Source of the DNA: Ampelocalamus luodianensis
Taxonomy: Eukaryota; Streptophyta; Magnoliopsida; Poales; Poaceae
Direction: 5' to 3'
Assembly (NCBI GenBank): GCA_036346255.1
Contig: CM070635.1
Span: 45,907,715 to 45,971,714, forward strand
DNA length: 64,000 bases
Shown: piece by piece, positions 34,820 through 45,084 of the stretch
How the letters are laid out: every line of letters starts with the position of its first letter
How positions within the stretch are numbered: the stretch's first letter is position 1
Notes under the pieces: model-generated
What the model saw: the letters and a program-made list of their open reading frames with translations, nothing else
Databases searched by the model: none
What the model was told of the DNA's origin: nothing
Program-made: the position numbers and the translations under genes

Positions 34820-35697
34820 GGAATAAGTCAATTTTACCCCCGCAAACTTTTCAAAAAGTCCATTTAACCTCCTCAACTATAAAACCGGTTTTTTACCCCC
34901 CTAATCTTTCAAAACCAGGTCAAATAATACCTTGAGGTGGTTTGGTTGGGTAGTTTTGCATACGTGGTAGAAATAAGTCTATTTTACCATATTAAACTTT
35001 CTAAAATGTTCACTTAACCCCCTAAACTACAAAACCAGTTTTTCCCCTAGTATTTCAAAATCAGGTTAAATGACACCCTAAGGTGGTTTGATTGGTGTGG
35101 TTCTTAGGGCCCACCTGTCATATATACACACGGAGAGAGCAACATACAGAGGGAGAACAGGGAGAGAGCGGAGCAAAGGAAATAGAGGAGGAGGTGGCGA
35201 CAGCAGCCTGGGAGGTGGTGGCGGCAGCCAAAATGGGTCCCTAGGACTGTGGGGAGTCAAGGGGTGCCGGCGGCGCTCCTAGAGATGGCCCATGGCGGCG
35301 GGGGTGTAAGGCCGAGTGGCGGCCGATGCTAGCGAAGAAGAGGGGCGGTGGCGACCACGGTGGGGAGAGGGGCAAAAAGGAGGTGAGCACATTCATCTAG
35401 GTGCGCTCATTATCTCTCTCTGTATATATAATAGGTGGGCCCTAGGAACCACATCTGTCAACTACCTCAGGGTGTTATTTGACCCGATTTTGAAATACTA
35501 GGGGGGTAAAAAATCGGTTTTGTAGTTCAGGATGTTAAGTGACTTTTTGGAAAGTTTGGGGAACCACCCAGCCAAACCACATCAGGGTGTTATTTGACCC
35601 GGTTTTGAATTATTAGGGAGGTAAAAAAACGATTTTTAGTTCAAAGGTGTTAAGTGAACTTTTTAGAAAGTTCGAAGGGGTAAAATGAACTTATTCC
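34820..35697. mobile_element. Mutator-like element with compound inverted repeats
   Basis: Terminal sequences GGAATAAGT and ACTTATTCC are flanked by a perfect 9-bp target duplication TAAATTATA (34811-34819 and 35698-35706), the length made by Mutator transposases. The inverted repeats span about 290 bp each and consist of two tandem diverged units (34820-34970 and 34970-35110 on the left, mirrored on the right). The 250-bp centre is GC- and GA-rich and has no recognisable gene, though captured host DNA is possible. It encodes no transposase. Confidence 0.88.
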
Positions 35698-35706
35698 TAA
35701 ATTATA

Positions 35707-36492
35707 TGGCCCATCTATCTTCACACTTGTATTGGAAATTAGGAACCATGGACTGCAAAGAAAAAAAGGAATGCAATCTCGTCGTGCCTGTCTCCCAAGA
35801 TTTTGGCGCTCTACCCATTATGATGATGAATACTTCCTCCTGTTCATCAGCAATTCGGCGTGCAGTTGTTGATTCATTCATTTTTGCCATTAGTTTGTTT
35901 TAAATTTACACGGACCCGGAGGGAATTGGATTGTTATTCCACTGTATGAACCATGCATGCTACCCTCCGCCTTTTTATCCTTTTGCTCCAAACCTCCAAT
36001 TATTCATATAGATTCATCATTTAATTTTAACAAGCTAAAAATAGTACAACTAAAGTCATTTTCTTAATTCTAAGGGATAGAAATATCCAAGATAATTAAG
36101 TTATTATGTAGCTAAGCATAAAATAAGCTATTCTACGCACCACCACCTTCTATAGGTCAAAACCTACATCCCACTTTAGTCAAATGCTGGTAAAAAAACC
36201 ATCACCTCCCACCTCCATCAACCCCTATGTTGCCTTTCACCCATATTTTTTGTGCTCAGACCGTGCAGTAATTGATTGACTTAGGTACAGTAAATTCGAA
36301 CTTTCGGTGCAGTAATTGTTTTTACAGCGTTAAAACATATTCATCATGTATCATTTTTTGTTAAGCACATTTTTTTCCAGCAAAACGCTTCAAACGGAAT
36401 GTAAATAGAATAATAGTTTAGGAGATATTGTCGTTCAAAATTTGCAATCAACCCACGCTTCTCTCTCCACTCGCCTCTCTGCGCTCAGCATG
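35707..36492. other. Host intergenic DNA, no gene recognised
   Basis: Mostly AT-rich; no exon, RNA gene or element boundary seen. Confidence 0.4.
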
Positions 36493-36633
36493 GTAGTAAA
36501 TATCTTGTAGTGCTGCAATAAAAGGCACAATAAGGTTGTAGTAAATCTTTTGTAGTGCTGCAGTAAAAGACATAATAAGGTTGCACAAAGAGATCATAGT
36601 AAATCTCTTATAGTGTTACAGTAAAATACACGA
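36493..36633. repeat. Three imperfect ~50-bp tandem repeats
   Basis: Units of the form GTAGTAAAT..CTTGTAGTGCTGCA followed by TAAAAG(A/G)CA occur at about 36493, 36538 and 36597. Spacing varies by a few bases. Function unknown; similar short arrays occur in subterminal regions of DNA transposons. Confidence 0.65.
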
Positions 36634-37105
36634 CAAAGTACACGGTGTCTGGATGCATCGGACTAGCGATAAGTAATAACGAGGAACTAATGAAACTACA
36701 AGGAACACGCACATTGATCATAGCGATCATATCACATAGGGTGATGAACAATATAAATATGCACCTACACATCCTAAGATCAGATAATAGATCAATACAA
36801 ATTACTAGCCCGACTCCAACAACGCAAGAGAAAGATAAAGATGGTGCGTGATTTATTGATCGTCTCACTAATCAAAGTGGAGTTAAATTAAGGAAGATCT
36901 TAGAGAGCTGAAGTTCATGCATGAGAGAGATATCCACCCAAAGACGTTGATGCATGATTGTGGGTTTACCACGTATACGCATGGGTACATGTATTGTCAC
37001 CACCGTCACCCAAATGTGCATCGAGATTGATGCAAACTTCCAAAATTCAATCACCATCCCATTTTCTACTAATTGAATTTTCCTTGCACGAATATTGAGG
37101 CACTT

Positions 37106-37420
37106 CTAAAGGCATTTCCAATAGTTAGAGACAACTTTGTCTCTAATATATGTTACATCATCTTTAGAGACAACATCTCCACTAGACAGTTTCTAGTACA
37201 CTCTCCAACACTAATATTTTATAATTTTTCTTTAAAATGGATCTACATGTCAACTAGAGTAAATTAATGTATCATGTCTTGTTTCGCGTGCACGATCGTT
37301 TCTTCAGGAAGAGACGATATGTTCTCTTTCTTCTCCCCCTCTCTCCTCCATGTAAGATTTTGTTGACGTGTCATAGTTAAGAGACGACAATAAATGCACT
37401 ATTAGAGATACCCTAAGGAT
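37106..37420. repeat. MITE-like element
   Basis: The left end AGGCATTTCCAATAG and the right end, read in reverse, AGGGTATCTCTAATAG are inverted relatives bracketing about 310 bp of non-coding DNA. This is the look of common grass hAT or Harbinger MITEs; the target duplication is unclear. Confidence 0.4.
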
Positions 37421-38404
37421 TAAGATAGTGCATATAGCCGCATGCATATGTGGCTTTGCATTTTTTATGATTTATTTGGTTAATTTGTTGATACTCTTCC
37501 CACAACAAAGAAGTTGCAACCAAAAGGAGTAATAAAATCCCTCAAACATTGTCTACACATAATCCATTATCCTATAAAAAGTATCTCAAATAAAAGATGC
37601 TTATCCTAATTTTAAACCATAATTATAATAAATTTAGAAATATAAATAAAAGTATTATAGAACTAGCCGCACAATGGCGCACGCCACTCGCCTGTTATTA
37701 CTATTCCTCACATGATAACCGATCAGCTGGTGTGTGCTTGGCGTTGATTTGCCATTTGTTTATGCTGCATAATGCAAGTGAGAGATTAGAGAGGAGGAAG
37801 AAGCAGCAGCAGCAGCATGATTATCAAAATGTTAATGCAGCATCGATCATTCATAGGGGAGGGAGCTCAGGGAGGTGGTAACCGGAGGACATCACATGTA
37901 TGTATATGCGCGTGCACCGTTTGATTATCTCGCCGTCGACTCTACGTGATGCGGGAGTACGTGTCACATGGCACGGCTGTGAGCTCGGGAAACGGCCAAG
38001 ATATCATATGCAAGTGGGCGGTAGGGTGGTCAGCGGCGGCGGCGACGACCCGACGTCGTCGTGTTCTTTTTTATGGGATTCAGACGTGCATCTGGGCAAG
38101 TCGTCACCTGCGCGCGCGCGCCCGGCCGGCTTATGGGCCGGCGCGCGGTGCCCACGGTTGTGGCGCGCGCCTGTCTCGTCGGCGGCGCTAATATGGGACA
38201 AACAAATCGGGTGTGGCTTTGCAGCTGCACACTTGCGTGCCAACGAACAACTTGAGCGGCCAAGTGTCAACGTCGTACGAGATGTCGCGTCCGAATCAAC
38301 TTAACCCCTCGGCTTTCTGTGGAGGCCCCAGCGCCAGTTCGACGATCGAACAATGTTAGGATATACGAATTGCCGGTGTAGAAACGCGAATACGTTGAGC
38401 TGAT
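37421..38404. other. Host intergenic DNA, partly CG-rich
   Basis: Contains a CAGCAG run near 37801-37816 and a CG-rich patch at 38020-38190. The 134-aa frame at 37900-38304 has no known domain, and frames of similar length exist on the other strand in the same patch, so I do not call it a gene. Confidence 0.4.
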
Positions 38405-38449
38405 CTAGGTATCATGAATAGCGTTTGTATTCATCATGAGACTAATGGC

Positions 38450-38463
38450 TCCCAGAGTACCAT

Positions 38464-38529
<66 letters not shown>

Positions 38530-39264
38530 CTTTCTAACTCTTATAAAAGTCTCCACTTTCATATACCACCTAAAAGAACTTGACATACTCCTTTATCACT
38601 TTGGGTATACTCATATACTAATTATAAGATACTCCAATGTGAACCACATGAAAAAATTGCAAGAGAGTCCATAGTTTTAGCATATTTTGTAAATACCTTC
38701 ATATTCGCACATAAAAAGGAGTATGTCTAAAAATTGTACATACCACCTCTGAAAATGTGTAAATACCACCTATATAGTCTTATATACTCATATACTACAC
38801 ATATATATATCGGTTGCATATACTCCCTACGTTGTGAGATATGTGAGATATAATAGATAACTACTCCCTGAGTAGGAAAAAGGCTATATAGGAAAAATAC
38901 TTTCTACTCCCGGTGTAGTTACTCCCACTTCTGATATACCACCTAAAAGAACTTGACATACTCCTTTATCACTTTGGGTATACTCATATACTAATTATAA
39001 GATACTCCAATGTGAACCACATGAAAAAATTGCAAGAGAGTCCATAATTTTTAGCATATTTTGTAAATACCTTCATATTCGCACATAAAAAGGAGTATGT
39101 CTAAAAATTGTACATACCACCTCTGAAAATGTGTAAATACCACCTATATAGTCTTATATACTCATATACTACACATACATACTCTCGGTTCAAGATACTC
39201 CCTACGTTGTGAGATATGTGAGATACTAATAGGAGTAACTACTCCCTGAGTAGGAAAAAGGCTT

Positions 39265-39311
<47 letters not shown>

Positions 39312-39672
39312 TTCTACTCCCTGAGTAGTTACTCTCACTTCTAATATACCACCTAAAAGAATTTGACATACTTTATTATCAGTTTGGGTATACTCATATA
39401 CTAATTATAAGATACTCTAATATGAACCACACAAAAATTTGCAAGAAAGTCCATAGTTTTTAGCATATTTTATAAATATCTTCATATTCGCATATAAAAA
39501 TGAGTATGTCTAAAAATTATACATACCACCCACGAAAGGTGTAAATATCACCTATGTGGTCTTATATACTCGTATACTATATATGCATACTCTCGGTTAT
39601 GCAAGATACTACCTACGTTGTGAGATATGTGAGATACTGAATAGGAGTAACTACTCCTGAGTAGGAAAAGGC

Positions 39673-39758
<86 letters not shown>

Positions 39759-39994
39759 CACATTGGAGTATCTTATAATCGGTATTTAAGTATACTGAAA
39801 AGTGATAACGAAGTATATACACGGATTTTGGTATAAAAGTGGATTTTCATTAAAAAAAATCATGGAACTCATTTTGGGGTATCTTATAATCATTATTGGA
39901 GTATACTCAAATTGATAAAGAGGCATCATCATACAATTTAAGTGGTATATGAGAGGTGGGAGTACGTACTCCCAGGAGTACCATACCATTTTCC
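38450..39994. mobile_element. Cluster of TA-flanked foldback elements (families A and B)
   Basis: Inserted in the left LTR of Copia-3. An end of family A (CTCCCAGAGTACCAT, 38450-38464) is followed by (AT)n at 38467-38522, then three family B units in one orientation at about 38524-38883, 38884-39266 and 39307-39675, with (TA)n runs at 39267-39306 and 39676-39757, then the other part of family A at 39758-39994 ending ACCATACCATTTTCC. Each B unit has ends that pair (CTACTCC.GAGTAGTTACTCC and its complement). B1 and B2 are nearly identical. No coding capacity. Confidence 0.7.
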
Positions 39995-40855
39995 TCAAAC
40001 TTATATAACAGGGGAAATACACAGGCAATGATATACATCTAACAACCACTCCTCAAACTTATGGTGGATCAACAACATGAAGTTTGCAGAGATAGAAGTT
40101 GTGTTGGGCTCTGGTCTGTGCCTTTGTGAAGAAGTCTGCTAACTGAAGCTCTGAAGGCACATACTGAAGAGCAACAACCTGATCCTGCACATGTGTTCAC
40201 ATGTAGGAACGGAAACAGTGCCCATTGGTAGGCGACGTTGAACGGCGTGGCGACCAAAACAACAAAGTCTAACAAGCGCGCTGGATAACGCGGTGGTTAG
40301 AGAGACGCACTTCTTTTTCTTTTTCTTTTTTTAAATGGGCCGACCGACTTAAAATCTGCCGAAGCCGACTCGTACTGGCCTACGAACCAAAAACACCCAC
40401 ACGGGGAACTAGGGTTCCCCCCGTGGCGGCGGCGGCGGCGGCTTGAGTGACGATGGTGTCTTCAGGCGGCGGCGGCCGGGCGGAGGAGGCGGCTCGTGCG
40501 GCAAGACCCTCGGCGACTCCCGGCGGCGTCCGTGCGACCGAGCGGTAGCTCGTGCGGCGGGATCCTCGGCGGCATCCAGGCGACCGAGCGGCGGCACGAG
40601 TCTCGGCCCTGACCCTGGCGCGACGAAGAATAGGCTTGGCGCACAGCAACAAGGCAGCCTCCAGAGGAATCGGCAGCAACGGCGGGCTCCTCGGCGGCGT
40701 CCAGGCGAGAAGGAGATCGGCAGAGGAACCAACAGCGGCGACCGAAGACGATAGGCAACGGGTGGTAGTAAAGGACACGGGAAGGGTGGCAGCAACTGGC
40801 AGAGAGACCGGCGGCGGCAACTGTAAAACCGTAAACTCTAACCTCGCTCTGATAC

Positions 40856-40987
40856 CATGTTATAAATAGCGTTTGTATTCATCATGAAGCCAATAGATCA
40901 ATATATATACAAGTACAGGTGTAACATATATACATGTAGCCCCTTATACAACAAGAAAAATACGCAGGCAATGATATACATCTAACA
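40856..40987 (-). repeat. 5' LTR of Copia-3
   Basis: Uninterrupted LTR copy; the matching left copy (38410-40044) has lost its TG start to TA and carries the foldback cluster. Confidence 0.88.
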
Positions 40988-40992
40988 CTAGG

Positions 40993-41499
40993 AAGGTGCC
41001 TACAAGTGAACCTATATATATATATATATACTATTAGAGCGATAGAAAAAGAAGGCATCGTGTTCGGTTCACTCTCAAGGGTTAAAAATATCACGTTAGA
41101 AAAAAAAAGATCTACATTGTCAATTATGTTAGACCCAAATTATAACAGTGAAAATTTATACATTATGTAGCAAAACTTCATAAGGAATACATATAACCTG
41201 AAAGAGTCCGTGTAAAATTAGTTTAACAGTATCATACAAAGAGCTAACTGAGTCCTATACCAATCCTAATTTGGCCTAATTTGCGTGGGATGCAATGAAA
41301 CATATCGCCGTCTCGCAAAAGAACAAAAAACATGATCAGGTGTGCTGTCTCCTGCCTTTCACGTGAGTTGTGAAACTCTTGCATCCAACGAGCAACACAA
41401 TTGTGACAAGAAAGAAGCGGCGGCAAAAAATTGACACAGTATGCATACATCTGGAACGGATGTGAGCAGCGGACGATGGCGAGATCCCCGTAGCAGGCC
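40993..41499. other. Host intergenic DNA, no gene recognised
   Basis: AT-rich, contains a short (TA)n run at about 41011-41030. No exon or element end seen before the next LTR. Confidence 0.4.
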
Positions 41500-41504
41500 C
41501 GGGG

Positions 41505-41918
41505 TGTTGGAACAAACCCAAAGAGACACGCTCGCTCGGCTAGAACTTCGACGCTGGAAGCACACGTCTAGCGAGAGCTCACGTGAAAATACTGGAAAGA
41601 AAACATGCACACGTACTGGAGAAAAATCACAAGGCTTTTGGTGCTGCACACATGCAGCTTTTTCTTCTTTGTCTACTGCTTATGTTCTCTTCTTACATTG
41701 CTTGCTCTCTTGCTTCTCTTGACCACTTACATAGCCTGCTCCTATGCCTCTTATAAAGGCTCAACTCACATACTCCTATACGGACTCACGTCCGACTCGT
41801 ATATGCCAAACTAAAGGCTGCTAAGAACCGACATATACACTGATTTGGATTCATCGAATACAACTCGAAAACGGCAAGCACAAAATCAGAAACGGACTAA
41901 ACAAGATTAATCTTAACA
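41505..41918 (-). repeat. 3' LTR of Copia-4
   Basis: 414 bp, same length as its partner; contains a CTTATAAAGG box near 41750. Confidence 0.92.
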
Positions 41919-42075
41919 ATCACCCCCTTAATCTTGTTTTTTTTATCTTGATCACGCCAATCTTCTCTCGCATTTTAACTCCCAAGTCTTTCTCTTTTAC
42001 GAGCACTCCCGTGCGCTGTTCCTTTCTGGCTGATACTGCCTTACCGCCTGCGCTTGCTCCATCTTGAGCCATACA

Positions 42076-43620
42076 CTAACCAACGCTTGTCGCGCTTCGC
42101 ACCTGGACTGGACTTGTCCTTCCTTGCACGCCCGCCTGGGATGGAGCACCTGCTCCCACAGCCGCCTGGGCTTCACCATTATCTGAGCCTCTCACTCCTC
42201 TCTCTTGGACCAAGTCTGTCCACTTCCCCGCGTACATCTTAGCTGAGACTACACCGCCTCTCCCTCCTGCATCAACTTCATGTACATTGCGCCCTTCATG
42301 CGCTTGGGACTCACCGCCCCCTGCAGTGCCCTGTGCGCCTTGCTGCGCGTCATTTGGACCTCCCAAGGCTCCGCCTGCTGCGCCTCCTGCGCCAACTGCG
42401 TGCCACTCTTGGGTTCCACCGTGTTCTGGTTCGATATCTAAGTCCCACTCTGGCTCCTCCAGACTGTTCTTCACACAAACCGGCTTAAAAGCTTTCAGGA
42501 AAATTTTGTACAACCGGTTCAGTGATATTTTCACCTTCATCAACAGATCTTTGTTCTTGTCATAGACACGTAAGAACTCATCCTGCAGCTCCACCCTACA
42601 CCCCCGTTCCGCCAACTGCTCAAGACTGAGTATGTTGTTACATAGACTTGGTATAAATAAATTTCAGTCAGCATCGTAATAGCATTGATCTTTTGCCTCT
42701 TATCTCCGCCATTGAGCCGTCGTCAAACTTGACTTTCCCCAAAATCTTCCCGTCGAGCTTATGGAACATGGAGCGATCTCCTGTCATGTGGTTGCTTGCT
42801 CTATTGTCCAAGTACCACTCATCAGTATGATGATGGTTGCCTCCCTCCGTGCGTAGTTTAGGAACTATATTCTCCTCGTTCAACATCACTATGACTGGCG
42901 CTTCTTTGTCATATAAGGAGAAAAGCAGGGTTGGCTCGTCATCGTCTTCACAAGCTCGGGTGAGGTTTGTCTTCTCGTTCTTCTTCTTGTTTGGACAATC
43001 CGAAGCGTAATACCCGTACTTGCCACAACTGAAACACTTTATGTGGCTGCGGCACTCCGACACATAGTGACTGAATTCTTCATATTTAAAACACTTGACA
43101 TGTAACTTATCATGTGATCTGTCACAACCGCCTTGCCTAGCCCCGTCTCAATGTCCTCCTCTGCCGCCTCGCCCACGCCCGTATCCACGCTCACTTCTTG
43201 TATCTCCCTTTAACAGCAATACCTACTCGTTATGGGACTGATACCTCTGCTTGTTACGAAACTGATACCCCTTCAGTAGCTCCTCATGTGCCTTGAGGGA
43301 ACCGGTGATCTCCTCGATCTTCTTTGTCTCCAGATCCGACGAGTACATGAGCGTGGTGACGACAGGTACAAACTTTTCTGGTAGCACACGCAGGTATTTT
43401 TTTCACTGCTACAGATTCCTCCATCTTGCCGCCGAGAGAGACAATCCGATTGTACAGTGAAGTCAGCTTGCCAGTGAACTCGTCTATCGACTGAGTTTCT
43501 CCCATCTGTAGATTCTCGAACTCGGTGTGCAAATTCTGAAGCCGTACCTCCTTCACACGATCAACTCCCCCGTGCATCTTCTGAAGCGTCACCCACGCCT
43601 CACGTGCCATCTCCTTGCCG
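42076..43620 (-). pseudogene. Copia-4 gag, zinc knuckle and protease region
   Basis: Read on the minus strand: gag at 43610-43290 (LQNLHTEFENLQMGETQSID, then FTGKLTSLYNRI); a CCHC knuckle CFSCGKYGYYASDC at about 43035-42990; then a protease-like site WYLDNRASNHMTG near 42800, where the usual D-[ST]-G is D-N-R, so it is probably inactive. The pre-integrase segment (GCRVELQDEFLRVYD, 42600) follows in another frame. After about 42460 the reading is no longer Copia-like, marking the internal deletion. Confidence 0.82.
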
Positions 43621-43895
43621 ATGAGCTACCGCATCATAGAGTCTGGCACCGCCTGGTAGATGATGGCCAAAGCCGTCTGGTCCACCTTTTCATCCACCCC
43701 CTTGTCCTTCGCCTTCGGATCGACTGCACCCCAGACTCCCTAGGCGCGCATGTTCGCCTTCATCTTCATAGCCCACACCGAGTAATTGTCGGTCGTTAAG
43801 ACAGGATATAGGAGAGAGAACGACCCATCCTGGGTCTTTGTCTTGTCGCCCATAATCTTCAGGTGCCACCAAGATCAAAACGCTCTGATACCAAC

Positions 43896-44309
43896 TGTTG
43901 GAACAAACCCGAAGAGACACGCTCGCTCGGCTAGAACTTCGACGCTGGAAGCACACATCTAGCGAGAGCTCACGTGAAAATACTGGAAAGAAAACATGCA
44001 CACGTACTGGAGAAAAATCACAAGGCTTTTGGTGCTGCACACATGCAGCTTTTTCTTCTTTGTCTACTGCTTATGTTCTCTTCTTACATTGCTTGCTCTC
44101 TTGCTTCTCTTGACCCCTTACATAGCCTGCTCCTATACCCCTTATAAAGGCTCAACTCACATACTCCTATACGGACTCATGCCCGACTCGTATATGCCAA
44201 ACTAAAGGCTACTAAGAACCGACATATACACTGATTCGGATTCATCGAATACAACTCGGAAACGGCAAGCACAAAATCAGAAACATACTAAACAAGATTA
44301 ATCCTAACA
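43896..44309 (-). repeat. 5' LTR of Copia-4
   Basis: 414 bp; pairs with 41505-41918. Confidence 0.92.
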
Positions 44310-44333
44310 GGGGGAGGGGGTGAAAAGTGGAAG

Positions 44334-44458
44334 AAAAGTGTTGCATAGCCGCCATTGAACCGCTAAATATAAACCAGCGTTCTGGCCGTAGGTCGTTGGA
44401 CCGCTATCCTTCATTCTTATAAATCGTGCTCTGTCTCTTCCCACAACTGATGTGGGAC
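44334..44458 (-). promoter_or_regulatory. snRNA-type promoter (USE + TATA) with a possible short Pol III unit
   Basis: The minus strand carries GTCCCACATCA at 44458-44448, ten of eleven matches to the plant upstream sequence element RTCCCACATCG, then ATTTATAAG at 44424-44416. The gap of 23 bp is the short spacing used by RNA polymerase III genes such as U6; polymerase II snRNA genes have about ten more. Initiation about 25 bp below the TATA box would fall near 44391, and the first TTTT run is at 44337-44334, allowing a transcript of roughly 58 nt with a CCAG..CTGG hairpin. The predicted RNA matches no snRNA or snoRNA I know. A second USE copy sits at 44499-44489. Confidence 0.45.
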
Positions 44459-44562
44459 AATAAATCTTTCGTTGTCTCCTCCCACAACTGATGTGGGACA
44501 ACAAATCTCTCTCTTATATATCGGGTGCCTGGCCCTTGGTCGTTGGACTGCTATTCTTCACC

Positions 44563-44605
44563 CTTATAAATTGTGCTCTGTCTCCTCCTACAACCGATGT
44601 AGGAC
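44563..44605 (-). promoter_or_regulatory. Second USE + TATA promoter motif
   Basis: GTCCTACATCG (44605-44595) and ATTTATAAG (44571-44563) again have a 23-bp gap. The segment from USE through TGAAGAATAGCAGTCCAACG is closely similar to the one at 44458-44391 and diverges just where transcription should start. It reads toward the first copy, so the two are tandem. Confidence 0.45.
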
Positions 44606-44639
44606 AACAAATCTTTCCCTCACATATCGGGTGTGGCCA

Positions 44640-45084
44640 TTTGCCCTTTCGACTGCCCTATTGCTTTGTGGTTGGGCGACAGAGGTATAACATAGGTTAG
44701 TATCCAATTCTTCACAAAAATTTTGAAATTTTGCGCTCGAAAATCATGTACCATTATTTGTTATAATCCGACTTGGCACACTAAATCGAGTGATCACATT
44801 TTTCATCATAAATTTTTTGGCTGCTTTCGTTGTTATCCTAGTCACAGATTCGGTTTCAATCCATTTTGTGAACGTATCAATAGTCACAAAAAGAAATTCG
44901 AAACCCCCTGGTGTTTTTAGGAACAGTCCTAGGATATCTAGACCCTAGGTCGCAAAAAGCCAAGAAAGAGGTATGATTTGTAATGCTTGAGCCGGTTAGT
45001 GTATTTGCCTGCTATAAAACTGGTATTGTACACGCTTCTTAACGAGCTCTTCAGCATCATGGAGGGATGTTGGCCAGTAGAAAT
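44640..45084 (-). pseudogene. Ty3-gypsy integrase fragment (Tat/RIRE2-like)
   Basis: Minus-strand reading starts YWPTSLHDAEELVKK and includes GLDILGLFLKTPGGFEFLF, then RIITNNGT and NRAVERANG. These are the integrase core signatures, with the second catalytic aspartate changed to asparagine (NNGT for DNGT) and several stops. The fragment is cut at 45084 by Copia-5; the codons just upstream of YWPT (for F and Y) are on the other side of that insertion at 47271-47290. Confidence 0.82.

Larger units (their letters stand above)
38410..40987 (-). mobile_element. Internally deleted Copia element (Copia-3)
   Basis: Short LTRs: 40856-40987 (132 bp, TGTTATAAATAGCG to ATACATCTAACA) and 38410-40044, the latter split by an insertion of about 1.5 kb. 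A perfect target duplication CTAGG lies at 38405-38409 and 40988-40992. The primer-binding complement GCTCTGATACCA is at 40844-40855. The interior is only about 800 bp: the last residues of a Copia polyprotein (LADFFTKAQTRAQHNFYL with small changes, 40060-40170, minus) and a CG-rich leader (40380-40840). It lacks all other pol domains and so depends on other elements. Confidence 0.88.
41505..44309 (-). mobile_element. Non-autonomous Copia element with gag-protease only (Copia-4)
   Basis: Two 414-bp LTRs (41505-41918 and 43896-44309) start TGTTGGAACAAACCC and end AACA. They differ by roughly a dozen bases, almost all substitutions, so the insertion is fairly young. The primer-binding complement GCTCTGATACCA is at 43882-43893 and the polypurine tract (AAGGGGGTGAT, minus) sits at 41919-41929. 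The flanks are G-rich (CGGGG and GGGGG), giving a near-match target duplication. The interior codes for gag, a zinc knuckle, a protease-like site and a pre-integrase stretch, then jumps to unrelated CG-rich sequence; integrase, RT and RNase H are missing. Confidence 0.9.

Noticed and set aside
36493..36633. Possible CRISPR-like array
   Set aside because: Only three imperfect tandem units with no unique spacers, in plant DNA.
37900..38304. 134-aa frame (plus)
   Set aside because: No known domain and competing frames on the other strand in the same CG-rich patch.
40380..40869. Pro/Arg-rich frames on both strands
   Set aside because: Leader of Copia-3 directly next to its primer-binding site.
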